Shown: positions 6,450 to 14,841, numbered from the stretch's first letter. The stretch is DNA of 64,000 bases from Niabella sp. (GCA_017744715.1 JAGIAT010000003.1:248001-312000), one strand, 5' to 3'. Program-made: numbers and translations. Notes: a model not told the origin generated them from the sequence alone.

Positions 6450-7023
6450 TCGAATTCGCCACCTGATCTCCAAACACATCCCATCCGGGGTATTGCTCCC
6501 TGGCAAACATCTCTAACCTGGGCAGCGGCGGCGAAACAGCTTCAATCATTTCCCGGAATATTGGCGGCTTTTTGCTATGACGCGGAGCGCCGTTTACATA
6601 CGGCCGTTTTGCCTCAATCACACTTTCCGGAATTATGTCCATCGCCTTTAGATTAACGCGCCTGCAGAACAAAAGGTATTCGCTGGTTATCCTGACCACA
6701 CCACCCATACCGCCACCCATTCTCCTTTTCTTCCAGGTAATACAGGAGCTGTATTCAAATCCCCAAGCTTTAATTACTGGCTCACATTTCAGCAGGTATT
6801 TATTCGTAACCCACATGAAAAGAAAGGCATCTTTTGCGACCACTTCGCGAATCGGAATTGCCGCTATTTCTTCAACGGTCATCGTATTGTACGGCAAGTC
6901 CAGCGATTTTTGATACTCGCTGTGGAAGATCTGCTTCCCATCCACAACTTTGTAACCGCCTATTTTTCTTCCTCCCTTTTGATGCCAGGGTGGGTCTGCG
7001 TAGATGATGCTATATTTCTGCAC
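6400..7023 (-). CDS. MT-A70 family adenine-N6 methyltransferase
   Basis: A phage DNA (or RNA) N6-adenine methylase of 207 aa. The catalytic DPPW occurs at residues 9-12 (IIYADPPWHQ), followed by the class features LFMWVTNKYL, WGFEYSSCITWKK and a C-terminal YPGWDVFGDQVANSI that binds S-adenosylmethionine in the family. I start at GTG 7023 because AAGGAGG precedes it and it overlaps the stop of a 29-aa gene; the longer frame upstream is that gene in another phase. It probably protects phage DNA from restriction. Confidence 0.9.
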   Translation of the reverse strand: MQKYSIIYADPPWHQKGGRKIGGYKVVDGKQIFHSEYQKSLDLPYNTMTVEEIAAIPIREVVAKDAFLFMWVTNKYLLKCEPVIKAWGFEYSSCITWKKRRMGGGMGGVVRITSEYLLFCRRVNLKAMDIIPESVIEAKRPYVNGAPRHSKKPPIFREMIEAVSPPLPRLEMFAREQYPGWDVFGDQVANSIILPQRQRILNPQHQA

Positions 7024-7112
7024 TACTTCCTCCTTATTTCCACCACCACACCAGCTACCAGGACAGCAGCCGACAGAATGGCCATTGTTAAAAAAATTGT
7101 TTGCGGGGTCAT
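7023..7112 (-). CDS. 29-aa membrane microprotein
   Basis: An ATG-to-TAG frame of 29 codons consisting almost wholly of one transmembrane helix (FLTMAILSAAVLVAGVVV) and a basic end EIRRK. Its TAG overlaps the methylase GTG by one base (TAGTG). It resembles the 28-aa protein at 4094-4180 in layout. Function unknown. Confidence 0.55.
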   Translation of the reverse strand: MTPQTIFLTMAILSAAVLVAGVVVEIRRK

Positions 7113-7121
7113 TAGTCAATG

Positions 7122-7472
7122 TTAATCGCTCACCTCCTGGCACTCTGTTATGTCAAAAATCTTTCTGAATCCTGGGCCAGCTATTACCAAAGAAAGATTT
7201 GAAGAGTAATAGCCGTTATTTGATCCATACCCCGGAACCCTGACAGAACGGCCTTGTATCGGCATAAGCTCAATTCCATACCCATCTATCTTACTGAAAA
7301 AATCGTCTTTCGATAAATCAAATTCCAACCCTTCAAAATCATCGAGGGTGATATCGCCAAACGAGAGATAATGATGCTCACAGCAATCCTGATCGTGTTC
7401 AGAAAACAACTGAATACCGTTTTCAAATTGAATTGACTCCTGATCAACCTTAACTACTTTTAAATTATTCAT
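7122..7472 (-). CDS. DUF7448-like phage protein
   Basis: 116 aa with the SEHDQDCCEHHYLSFGDI segment typical of a widespread phage and bacterial domain of unknown function (DUF7448-like) in which the D-CC-EH residues are conserved, possibly for metal binding. A C-terminal beta-rich half (GRSVRVPGYGSNNGYYSS) follows. It sits behind a strong hairpin in its leader. Confidence 0.65.
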   Translation of the reverse strand: MNNLKVVKVDQESIQFENGIQLFSEHDQDCCEHHYLSFGDITLDDFEGLEFDLSKDDFFSKIDGYGIELMPIQGRSVRVPGYGSNNGYYSSNLSLVIAGPGFRKIFDITECQEVSD

Positions 7473-7489
7473 ATTTTTTTTGTTTTAAA

Positions 7490-7517
7490 CCGGGCGGATT
7501 GTTCCCGCACCGCCCGG
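7490..7517 (-). terminator. Hairpin in the leader of the DUF7448-like gene
   Basis: Eight-base perfect arms CCGGGCGG and CCGCCCGG around a 12-base loop, followed on the minus strand by TTTAAAAC, a weak T-run. It is positioned between the stop of the 80-aa gene and the ATG at 7472, so it could terminate, attenuate or protect mRNA ends. The preceding TAATTAATCACC and the loop GCGGGAACAA are shared with the element near 2210-2240. Confidence 0.5.
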
Positions 7518-7527
7518 AGGTGATTAA

Positions 7528-7770
7528 TTACCAGCCGCAATGATTAAAGCAGCGGGGCCAACATGTGCTAAATGTGTTGTCAAATGGGCATCTTTCTCCC
7601 GCCCCATCTACATACGTGCAGCGCCACGGTTCTGGATCGAGAAACGTATCCAGCATTGCCATTTTTTGCGGCGTGTTACCGCGGGCAGTCGCCGGTTTTA
7701 CATTGCTTGCGAGAAAGCATACAGCTACGATAAGCAGCGCTACGATCGGAATGATTAATTTCCTTTTCAT
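7528..7770 (-). CDS. Secreted or anchored Cys-rich phage protein
   Basis: 80 aa: an N-terminal signal or membrane anchor (KRKLIIPIVALLIVAVCFLA) and a periplasmic tail with four Cys in WRCTYVDGAGERCPF and CWPRCFNHCGW. The tail could be disulphide-bonded outside the membrane. It could be a superinfection-exclusion or lysis accessory protein, but nothing in the sequence proves this. Confidence 0.6.
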   Translation of the reverse strand: MKRKLIIPIVALLIVAVCFLASNVKPATARGNTPQKMAMLDTFLDPEPWRCTYVDGAGERCPFDNTFSTCWPRCFNHCGW

Positions 7771-7873
7771 AATATAAACAGGTCTATTCTACGGCCGACC
7801 GTGCCTTTTGGTTAAGAAGCTCCCCAAAGGGAACTTTTCGGCTACTAAAGCGCTCATCAGTTAACCTTGCTAG

Positions 7874-8089
7874 CTATCTTAGTTTGTGAATTATTATTGA
7901 CTGAGTTAACTCCCCATCATAATAAACCATGATGGTAGGCTCGTTCTCCATTAATATCTTTCGGATATGGATATTCTTTTTAGCAGACCTTATAAAGTCA
8001 TCCGCCGCTCTCAATAATGAATGATTGGTTTCATTGTAGGACCTGACAAATACAGCCTCATTCTTATGTAGTAGCTTTAAGTCAATCAT
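7874..8089 (-). CDS. Phage hypothetical protein, 71 aa
   Basis: A small alpha/beta protein with no recognised domain. I start at ATG 8089 (MIDLKLL) rather than the TTG at 8152, because the upstream part reads through low-complexity sequence. It ends in TAG, after which the same frame stays open for 29 more codons with protein-like composition. Confidence 0.5.
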   Translation of the reverse strand: MIDLKLLHKNEAVFVRSYNETNHSLLRAADDFIRSAKKNIHIRKILMENEPTIMVYYDGELTQSIIIHKLR

Positions 8090-8154
8090 TTTGTATTCTG
8101 TTTGTAATCTATTTGGAGGCGATTTGACAATCGATTCCTTACTGATAATCAATT

Positions 8155-8172
8155 ATGTAACCTATGTAACCT
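8155..8172. repeat. Two tandem 9-bp repeats
   Basis: ATGTAACCT occurs twice in a row within an AT-rich gap just downstream of the primase-helicase gene. Two copies are too few to call iterons of a replication origin, but the position next to the replication protein makes it worth noting. Confidence 0.4.
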
Positions 8173-8258
8173 ATTTTTTGTGTTTTTTGTCTGTAAAATA
8201 TTTTTTAACTTTTTTTATTTTATATAAAGGGTATGCCGCGAAAAAACGGTCACATTGA

Positions 8259-10820
8259 CTACATGGATTCAAACTCGCTGTTTATCGGCATTGCCTGCCA
8301 ATCGATTTGTTTAGTATCGGTTCTTAATGCTATATACAATCGATTACCATCCTCTCTAACCTTCTTTTGGTGCAGAATAAATGTGAAATTTTCTGCACAA
8401 ACCGTTATAGCCTTTTTAAATCGCTTCATTGAATAATCTCTACCGTCTATCCCGCTTATAGTTAAAAATTCATTTCTCAAGTCTGTTATCTTCTGAGGGT
8501 TTGAGCATCCGTTCTTTGAATAGTCATCAAACCAGCTCATAAATTCCTCACCCCACTGGTTTTTTAGTTTCTTCAACTTGTACTTTTCTGACTGCTTCAG
8601 ATCAACGATTCCGTGTTTTAGGTAGTACCGGATGCAGAAAAACATGAAATTGTAGAACCGGTTCCACTCGTCATTATCCCAGTCGTCGAATAACAGGTGT
8701 CCAAATTCGTCCTGTGGCGTCTTTTCAGGGCTGAAATAGCCAGCAAATTCTATTGTCTTTAATCTGCGTTTACTGTGATTTGAGCTGTCATTAACGGCGT
8801 AATTCGTCGTCACAATGAGCTTAGGGCTATCTTTGTAAGGAATGAATAATTCATCCTGGTTCTTTTTCTCAATAGTTGCGCCCTCAGTGATCAGGTTGTA
8901 CAACGCCTGGAAGTCGAAATTCTGGATAACATCCTGCAGGATCACCGCCCTCGTGTTTAGTTTGATCCGCTGGTAAGCGAAATTCTTTTTGTTTGGGCTG
9001 AAGGTCTTCCCGTCAATAGTCACAACCGGCATCATATGCTCAAATGCTTTTGTAAAAATCCCCTTTCCGGTTCCGCCACCTTTACTTTCGTCTTCCGTTT
9101 CCTCACCTAAAATAACCGCATATGGCCGCGCTGGGTCTTTGTATTTATGCAGGATGTAGCCAATCAGTGAAATAGCCTGCAAAAGTCTGTTTTCGTCATC
9201 TCCTGTCACGCGTTCCACAAACCTGGCAAATTCACACTCGCTTTCGTCATCCTGGGAGATATCCACTTTAAAATCTATAAGATCGCTATCCCATATTACT
9301 TTATGTATACCCCCGTGGTTCACCAGCTCAACATTATCTTTTGTGATCCGAACAATGCCGTTTTTATAAGGAATAAAGCACTCTGCCTTTGTATCCCTCA
9401 AAAAATCAATATTTATTGGTCTCAGGAACTCCATCAGGTTGGCTGAAAAAATATTAGTATTCCGGTAAATAACTTCCAGCAACATTTCTTCGGTGTATTC
9501 TACCCCCTCTATGCTTTGATCCTTAATGTACGTTTCAATGTGCTTTTTGATCCGTTCCGTAGTTGTCTCTTCCAGTATATTATCAACACATTTAACTATT
9601 TTGAATATCGGAGATCCTTTATCATAGAAAAACAACCCAAATCCTTGTTCATTGAGGAACTCAATGAACCTGGTGTAAACCAATGTCAGCTTTTCAGACT
9701 TTTTATCCCAGTACCAGAAATCATCCGTATCCTCATCTTTATTCATAGAATCAACCAAATGGGCCGCCGTAGAAAGTGAAACATTGATTTTTTTTGCAAC
9801 GGTTTCAACAATAGCACCATCCGACAATTTTTCAGATTTCATTTTTGCTATCTCATACCTTACCTCCTTGTTGAGTTTCCGAAATGGCTCCCCATATCCG
9901 GCCGCCAGCAACTTTTTAGCGGCCTCCTTCCAATCGTTGCCACATTCTAGCATTGCATATACTGCAGCCGGCCGGTAGCCTTTGTTGGGCTCAAATTCAC
10001 TCGATGTGGTGAATACAGAAAACAAGTTCATATCCCGGTTAAAATCACCGCTGCTCTTGGATGTAGTTTCACCTGGGCGGAGCATTACCACTTTAGCACC
10101 TTGCTCTTTTACAAACTTCCACCCATGAGAAGTAAGCAACTCAACCACATCACCACGATCATTGTAATCGCTAAAGGGAGATTTTTGAAAAGGCTTCTTC
10201 TCGGTGTACTCATGCTGCTTATATTCTTCAATTACTGTATTGAAAGATCTGGCTAATTCAAGGATAACCCGGCGCTGATTCTCCGATATTTCTGGTATTG
10301 AGCCAATATTTCCTTGCGTAAACTTGTACCCATCCGTAGGCGGGGCTATCACATATCCGGACTGCCCCCTGGTTTCGATCAGCACTTTTACTTTTTCGTG
10401 TGGGTTTTTCTGCCGCTCGTCGTCCGTCGTAAAGCGTTGAGCAAGCTTTTTATTTCCTTCAATAACGGAGCACCGGTAGTATATATGATATCCTTTGCTT
10501 TTTGTCCTTGCGATCACCAATCGCTGCGCCAGGTCCGGATCCGTGTCGGTAATTTCCTGAATAAAATTTTCAAAGAGCGACCCTGTCAGGTCATATTTGC
10601 AATCAACATCCACGACCTCCAGGTTACCGGACAGCCTCCCACACAATACAGCAATACCGTCCGTTTTGCTATGATTGAACATTTCGTTAAGCTCTGTGTC
10701 GGTTGCAAACCCCTGTTCGTATTTTTTCCACGGAAGTACAGCCCTTTTATTTGAATCGGTAGCGATTACACTTACACCCGCCTTAATATACTTCTGCGCT
10801 ATTTCAATTCTTTTGTTCAT
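8259..10820 (-). CDS. Primase-helicase: Prim-Pol domain plus SF3 helicase
   Basis: An 853-aa replication protein. Residues about 5-190 form a bifunctional primase/polymerase (AEP) domain: catalytic DVD at 71-73 in EVVDVDCK and later VLIETRGQSGYVIAPPT. The C-terminal part is a D5-like superfamily 3 helicase: Walker A-like GGGTGKGIF at about 580, AVILQDV (Walker B region) at about 628 and IVTTNYAVND (motif C) at about 669. It would prime and unwind phage DNA. It ends with TAG, and its start overlaps the upstream stop as TAATG. Confidence 0.88.
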   Translation of the reverse strand: MNKRIEIAQKYIKAGVSVIATDSNKRAVLPWKKYEQGFATDTELNEMFNHSKTDGIAVLCGRLSGNLEVVDVDCKYDLTGSLFENFIQEITDTDPDLAQRLVIARTKSKGYHIYYRCSVIEGNKKLAQRFTTDDERQKNPHEKVKVLIETRGQSGYVIAPPTDGYKFTQGNIGSIPEISENQRRVILELARSFNTVIEEYKQHEYTEKKPFQKSPFSDYNDRGDVVELLTSHGWKFVKEQGAKVVMLRPGETTSKSSGDFNRDMNLFSVFTTSSEFEPNKGYRPAAVYAMLECGNDWKEAAKKLLAAGYGEPFRKLNKEVRYEIAKMKSEKLSDGAIVETVAKKINVSLSTAAHLVDSMNKDEDTDDFWYWDKKSEKLTLVYTRFIEFLNEQGFGLFFYDKGSPIFKIVKCVDNILEETTTERIKKHIETYIKDQSIEGVEYTEEMLLEVIYRNTNIFSANLMEFLRPINIDFLRDTKAECFIPYKNGIVRITKDNVELVNHGGIHKVIWDSDLIDFKVDISQDDESECEFARFVERVTGDDENRLLQAISLIGYILHKYKDPARPYAVILGEETEDESKGGGTGKGIFTKAFEHMMPVVTIDGKTFSPNKKNFAYQRIKLNTRAVILQDVIQNFDFQALYNLITEGATIEKKNQDELFIPYKDSPKLIVTTNYAVNDSSNHSKRRLKTIEFAGYFSPEKTPQDEFGHLLFDDWDNDEWNRFYNFMFFCIRYYLKHGIVDLKQSEKYKLKKLKNQWGEEFMSWFDDYSKNGCSNPQKITDLRNEFLTISGIDGRDYSMKRFKKAITVCAENFTFILHQKKVREDGNRLYIALRTDTKQIDWQAMPINSEFESM

Positions 10821-11032
10821 TACAGATCGTTAAACTCTTTCTCCAAATCGTTTTTCAGCCTCTTTAACTCCTTCTTGGCGTATGTAGATATATTTTCCTT
10901 GGTTTTGTTGCGTAGGGCAACATCCAGCTTATCCAACGCCTTTTCATCAATCGTCTCACAACTGATCACTGTTTCGATTATATTGATCTGCCGTAGCAGA
11001 TCCTGGGCTTTGTAGAATTTATCGATCTCCAT
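10820..11032 (-). CDS. Phage coiled-coil protein, 70 aa
   Basis: An all-helical charged protein with a Lys/Glu-rich C-terminal half (KKELKRLKNDLEKEF). A strong Shine-Dalgarno AAGGAGG lies before the ATG, and its TAA overlaps the primase-helicase ATG. Its coupling to the primase suggests a replication accessory role. No family recognised. Confidence 0.6.
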   Translation of the reverse strand: MEIDKFYKAQDLLRQINIIETVISCETIDEKALDKLDVALRNKTKENISTYAKKELKRLKNDLEKEFNDL

Positions 11033-11058
11033 AAAAGTGTACCTCCTTATTTTAAATT

Positions 11059-11373
11059 TTATTCAACTTCGTTTCCACTGAGCACCCTTACTTCGAATCC
11101 AATTTTTCGAAGCTGATCATGTCTGTATTTTTGCAAAGCCGTTGGCTTTTCTCCAATACGCTTTACTTCGATAAAAAAAGCCTTTCCTGCTTTCAGACAC
11201 ATTAGATCAGGAATACCATTTGTATTTGTCTGTATAAGCTTAACGACATACCAACCCATTGATTCAAGTTCAGAAATTGTAGCAGACTGTATTACGCTTT
11301 CTGGTGTTCCAACTTTATATCCTTTTTTTCGGAACTTGGAAACAATTAAATCCAATGCTTGCTTTTCAGTCAT
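11059..11373 (-). CDS. VRR-NUC domain nuclease
   Basis: A 104-aa PD-(D/E)XK nuclease of the virus-type replication-repair family. The signature is clear: Glu-rich N-terminus, GIPDLMCLKAG with the catalytic Asp at about residue 56 and FFIEVKR with Glu-Lys at about 68-70, then LQKYRHDQLRKIGFEV. Phages use such stand-alone proteins in Holliday-junction or flap processing. It lies between the primase and a repeat-containing protein. Confidence 0.88.
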   Translation of the reverse strand: MTEKQALDLIVSKFRKKGYKVGTPESVIQSATISELESMGWYVVKLIQTNTNGIPDLMCLKAGKAFFIEVKRIGEKPTALQKYRHDQLRKIGFEVRVLSGNEVE

Positions 11374-11379
11374 AACATC

Positions 11380-12111
11380 TTATTTCACTTCAATCAACGC
11401 CCCATCAACCAGTTTGTAAAACGTGTCGGCTTTAACCGTATCCCCATCTACAAAAAACGAGCGCACATCAATCCGGTGCCAGTTATATTGTTCGTCCTGT
11501 TTCCATTCTGCAAGTACAATCCAGGATCCTTTATTTGCTTTTGCGCGACCTTCAATGCCTAACGAGATAGCCACAGATTCTAACCCCTCAACTGTCGCAG
11601 CCGAGTAGTTCCCGGTGTTTGTCGCAGCCGATTGGTACCCGGTGTTTGTCGCAGCCGATTGGTACCCGGTGTTTGTCGCAGCCGAGTAGTTCCCGGTGTT
11701 TGTCGCAGCCGAGTAGTTCCCGGTGTTTGTCGCAGCCGAGTAGTTCCCGGTGTTTGTCGCAGGGGCCTCATCCCATTTAACACGATCCAAAATAAATTTA
11801 ACCCCTGCTTTCAGCAACCCATTCAGCGAAATTTCTGCCCTTATGTGAAGTTTCCTGGCTGACACCTTCGAATCTTCGTTATCTTGCTTCGAATCACCTT
11901 CAGATTCAACTTCGGCAAACTTACTTTCAGCTGGAGCGTAGTAACCGAATACATCCATAGGGTTTTCACAGAAATGCAATCCGGCTTCATCTTCACTTTG
12001 TGGGCAGCATTTGAGCTTCTTATCCTTTGGTATTTCGTAAGTTTCTCCAACTTTATATTGCATATCACGGCAAACAAAATTTTTATCAAACCCCTTAAAT
12101 CCTTTTTTCAT
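11380..12111 (-). CDS. DUF7666-like protein with 9-aa tandem repeats
   Basis: A 243-aa protein. Its N-terminal 60 residues (KGFDKNFVCRDMQYKVGETY and CCPQ...GLHFCENPMDV) match a domain often found at the start of phage and bacterial repeat proteins (DUF7666-like). Six tandem nonapeptides of the type ATNTGNYSA or ATNTGYQSA occupy about residues 119-172 and would fold as a beta-solenoid like pentapeptide-repeat proteins. A beta-rich cap follows. DNA-mimicking or scaffold roles are possible, but none is shown. It overlaps its neighbours by ATGA. Confidence 0.65.
   Translation of the reverse strand: MKKGFKGFDKNFVCRDMQYKVGETYEIPKDKKLKCCPQSEDEAGLHFCENPMDVFGYYAPAESKFAEVESEGDSKQDNEDSKVSARKLHIRAEISLNGLLKAGVKFILDRVKWDEAPATNTGNYSAATNTGNYSAATNTGNYSAATNTGYQSAATNTGYQSAATNTGNYSAATVEGLESVAISLGIEGRAKANKGSWIVLAEWKQDEQYNWHRIDVRSFFVDGDTVKADTFYKLVDGALIEVK
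11594..11755. repeat. Six 27-bp tandem repeats inside a gene
   Basis: Six in-frame 27-bp units, each starting GTCGCAGCC on the plus strand. Four encode the NYS version and two adjacent units (starting 11621 and 11648) the YQS version. Copies of each version are identical at the DNA level, showing recent duplication and likely copy-number variation between strains. Confidence 0.9.
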
Positions 12112-12449
12112 AAATAGTTTTTTATTGTTATTAAGTCGCTTATTCTGTCTCTTACATACTGTTCATCCCTCCAGTACTTTTTGATTATGATAAAAACGGA
12201 TAAAACATATCCTTTGAAGTCTTTTATCAGTGTCGTCCTTAGGTTAATCGATGCAGGAATGTCGATTTTATCATACTGTTCCTTAAGATCCTTTGCAGCT
12301 TCAAACTTCGATTTGTAAGGATATATGTAGTATTGCTCTTCTGTCGGCGCTGCAATTACCAGGTCGGAATCAATTTTAACTACCGGAACCGGATCTATAA
12401 TCACAGGCGCCTCATCCATTAACCGTTGCAATTTCTTTAGGCTGCTCAT
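12108..12449 (-). CDS. Phage hypothetical protein, 113 aa
   Basis: A mixed alpha/beta protein with no recognised motif. Its 5' end overlaps the helicase gene by 38 bp and its TGA overlaps the next ATG, so it is tightly coupled on both sides. A helicase accessory role is only a guess from position. Confidence 0.6.
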   Translation of the reverse strand: MSSLKKLQRLMDEAPVIIDPVPVVKIDSDLVIAAPTEEQYYIYPYKSKFEAAKDLKEQYDKIDIPASINLRTTLIKDFKGYVLSVFIIIKKYWRDEQYVRDRISDLITIKNYL

Positions 12450-13791
12450 CTCGTTTTATTTCATGACTACCCATTTGAATACTATCAATCCCGTACTTAC
12501 CCATAAATTCATTCAATTGATTTTTCATCTCATTTAATGGGTGTCTTTTGATACTGAAATCTCTCCTAAACCAATTAAGGGTATAATCTTTTTTTTCCAT
12601 TACGCGTTCGTAAACCTTATTTTCGATTCCATCCTTTGCGAATACCCAGTACATTAAAGCTTCCTTTTTTCTGTCAAGGACCTGAATACGGTCCCTTGCC
12701 TGCCAATAACTAAGTGAGGCAAAATCTATATTAAACATAACAAGGGCGTCTGCGGTACTTAGATTTATTCCTTCGCGGCCTGATTGTATCTGGGAAATAA
12801 AAACTGATGAATCCGTAGCGTTAAAGTGTTCGGGGCTTTCTGTAATAGAACTACCGAAAGCACGACGGAGCATTTCGCCTTCTGCGGAGAATTTATAGAA
12901 TATGGCTATTTTCTTTCCTTTGAAATAATCCCGGATGAAAGAGGCCTTACTTATATCAAAAATTACTGATGTGCCATCTTCTGCAATTACAGATCCTGAA
13001 TAAATTTGGTGCAGCTTGTTCTGTAGCTTAACCTCCGTGTCGGCAATAATTTCCTCTCCATTCTTTCCTATAAATACCCGGTCCTTAATTAACTTACTAG
13101 CCAACCAATAAGTTTTTTTGTCCATCACGATATTCAACACCTCTTCCTTTATCTGCTGCTTAAACCCGGCCTGTTCCTGGGAAAAAGAAATAAACAGATG
13201 TCCAACCGCTTCCTTAATCTTTTGTTCATTGGAATGGGAATAATCATTTATTTCCCTGTTATACAGATACCGTTTCTTAGGAAATACGTAATCTTTCGCC
13301 CACTTGTAGAATGACCCATATTCTTTGAAAGGTGAAAAAGAGCTTACAAAAAACTGATGATAAACCTGGCTATAACTCTCATTGGTGGGTGTGCCAGACA
13401 AATAAATAATAGGGAGATCTTTGCAAATAGTTTTCAATTGGGTTGCACGCAGTGATGGCTTAGGAAATGCGCCATTTTTGTGCGCTTCATCAACTATCAC
13501 CAAATCATAAATACTATTCCCTTCGGCAACATATTTATGCAGCTGCTCATAATTGATTACATCCAACATGTCAACGAATCCAGAAACCTTATTGTCATCT
13601 TCAACGCTTTTAATTGCCTTTTTCGTCGTCACAAATAGTACTACCTTAGCTCCGAAGTCCGCTGCCGCTTTCAGACTTGTTAATGTCTTACCAGTACGTG
13701 TCTGCATATTGAGATATGCAATATTGTATTTACTAAGCAACTCAACAGCCTTCGCTGCGTTCTGAACCTGATAATCCCGTAAAGTAATCAT
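12412..13791 (-). CDS. SNF2/DEAD-type helicase
   Basis: A 459-aa superfamily 2 helicase: Q-motif-like RDYQ at the N-terminus, Walker A QTRTGKT at about residues 30-36, DEAH box VDEAHK at about 100, motif III LSGTPT at about 136, and motif VI WQARDRIQVLDRK at about 368. It matches compact phage helicases thought to remodel replication forks or displace proteins from DNA. A terminator separates it from the gene upstream, so it likely begins its own transcript. Confidence 0.85.
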   Translation of the reverse strand: MITLRDYQVQNAAKAVELLSKYNIAYLNMQTRTGKTLTSLKAAADFGAKVVLFVTTKKAIKSVEDDNKVSGFVDMLDVINYEQLHKYVAEGNSIYDLVIVDEAHKNGAFPKPSLRATQLKTICKDLPIIYLSGTPTNESYSQVYHQFFVSSFSPFKEYGSFYKWAKDYVFPKKRYLYNREINDYSHSNEQKIKEAVGHLFISFSQEQAGFKQQIKEEVLNIVMDKKTYWLASKLIKDRVFIGKNGEEIIADTEVKLQNKLHQIYSGSVIAEDGTSVIFDISKASFIRDYFKGKKIAIFYKFSAEGEMLRRAFGSSITESPEHFNATDSSVFISQIQSGREGINLSTADALVMFNIDFASLSYWQARDRIQVLDRKKEALMYWVFAKDGIENKVYERVMEKKDYTLNWFRRDFSIKRHPLNEMKNQLNEFMGKYGIDSIQMGSHEIKRDEQPKEIATVNG

Positions 13792-13802
13792 AACAAAAAA
13801 GT

Positions 13803-13821
13803 GCGGGGATTTTCACCCCGC
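13803..13821 (-). terminator. Intrinsic terminator upstream of helicase
   Basis: On the minus strand GCGGGG and CCCCGC arms with a TGAAAAT loop are followed by ACTTTTTTG, a good intrinsic terminator ten bases after the 13833 gene ends. Confidence 0.8.
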
Positions 13822-13832
13822 TAATGGGTTAG

Positions 13833-14210
13833 TTAATCGAATTGTTGATTGAATAGGTTATTATCTTCGGGCGTCATCTTTTCAACGATAACCTTACCGT
13901 TGTCGCCGCGGATAATGGTCTTTTTGCCATTCTCCGGCTTATGATAAATCACTTCACACTCAACGTCCCGGTACTCACAGCCGGTAGATATTTTTGCAGA
14001 CAGATCAGAAATGCTCTTTTTGTGATTATCAATCTTTCCTTTATATCCTGCGCTGGCAGATTTCTTCTCCGCTTCAACCAAAGCCATATCCTGCACCTCA
14101 TTTGCCAGGTTAAGTGATAGATCATGAATCTCTGAGGCTGTAAATTCATATTTAAGAGACCTGGTTATCGTGTTGTTAAACTCAACAGCACCTTCATTTG
14201 ATACCTGCAT
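13833..14210 (-). CDS. Conserved phage protein, 125 aa
   Basis: A helical N-terminal two-thirds with a short coiled coil (residues about 40-75), then a beta-rich end with a Cys-x(5)-Cys (CEYRDVEC), IIRGDNGKVIVEKMTPED and LFNQ. The last part resembles a common phage protein found beside recombination genes whose C-terminus reads R-D-x-G-x-V-x-x-x-x-M-T-x-x-E. Function unknown; it lies between an SSB-like gene and the helicase. Confidence 0.6.
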   Translation of the reverse strand: MQVSNEGAVEFNNTITRSLKYEFTASEIHDLSLNLANEVQDMALVEAEKKSASAGYKGKIDNHKKSISDLSAKISTGCEYRDVECEVIYHKPENGKKTIIRGDNGKVIVEKMTPEDNNLFNQQFD

Positions 14211-14237
14211 TGTTATGTATTTTTTAAGAGTGAATAA

Positions 14238-14831
14238 TTAAAAAGGAGCCTCTTCTGATTCATCAACATTTGCCGGCATAGGCTCCGACTTTTTCAGCTT
14301 TGGCAGCACATCGCTGTTGACCATATTCTCAAGAAAGGCCATCATATCCCCATCATCCCAAATAAGCTCACCCTTTACTCTAACCTGTACCATTGGTGGC
14401 AACCCTTTAGGATCATCTTTGGTGTAAAAATGCTTAAGAGCATGACCATCCTGGCTGACAAACAGCGTTACTTTTTTCTTCCCTCCTTCTTCTTTCAGGT
14501 AAGGAATAAGCGTCACTTTTTCTAACAGATCTGCATTTGGTAGTGCCTTAAGAAAAGAGGAAGAGTACCCACTGGAATAGTTCATTTGAAGAATATAAGC
14601 CTGTCCAGCATCTTCAATTCTGATGTTCCACTTTTTGCCATACACCTCATGGGTAGTCACCTTAATGTCAGTGATCATTCCGGAAACCCTGTCAAAAATT
14701 TCCTCATGAACAATTTTACCCTGTTTTGTTGTGCGTTGTACGCTTGAGCCCGTCGGCTCCTTTACTCGCTTTGTAATTTTGCCGTCACCAATTGACAGAA
14801 ATACGGCACTGTTGTTTGTTTCGAGTCCCAT
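14238..14831 (-). CDS. Putative ssDNA-binding protein
   Basis: A 197-aa beta-rich protein ending in an acidic tail that finishes ESEEAPF, like the DDIPF-type partner-recruiting tips of SSB and phage gp2.5-like proteins. It is placed between the RecB-like nuclease and helicase genes, where phages often encode an SSB or annealing protein. I start at ATG 14831 (MGLETNNS), because the frame upstream overlaps the nuclease gene. Sequence similarity to a named SSB family is not evident, so this is inference from tail and context. Confidence 0.5.
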   Translation of the reverse strand: MGLETNNSAVFLSIGDGKITKRVKEPTGSSVQRTTKQGKIVHEEIFDRVSGMITDIKVTTHEVYGKKWNIRIEDAGQAYILQMNYSSGYSSSFLKALPNADLLEKVTLIPYLKEEGGKKKVTLFVSQDGHALKHFYTKDDPKGLPPMVQVRVKGELIWDDGDMMAFLENMVNSDVLPKLKKSEPMPANVDESEEAPF

Positions 14832-14841
14832 AGTTGAATTT

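Noticed and set aside
11594-11755. CRISPR array
   Set aside because: The repeats are directly adjacent with no spacers and encode a nonapeptide in frame.
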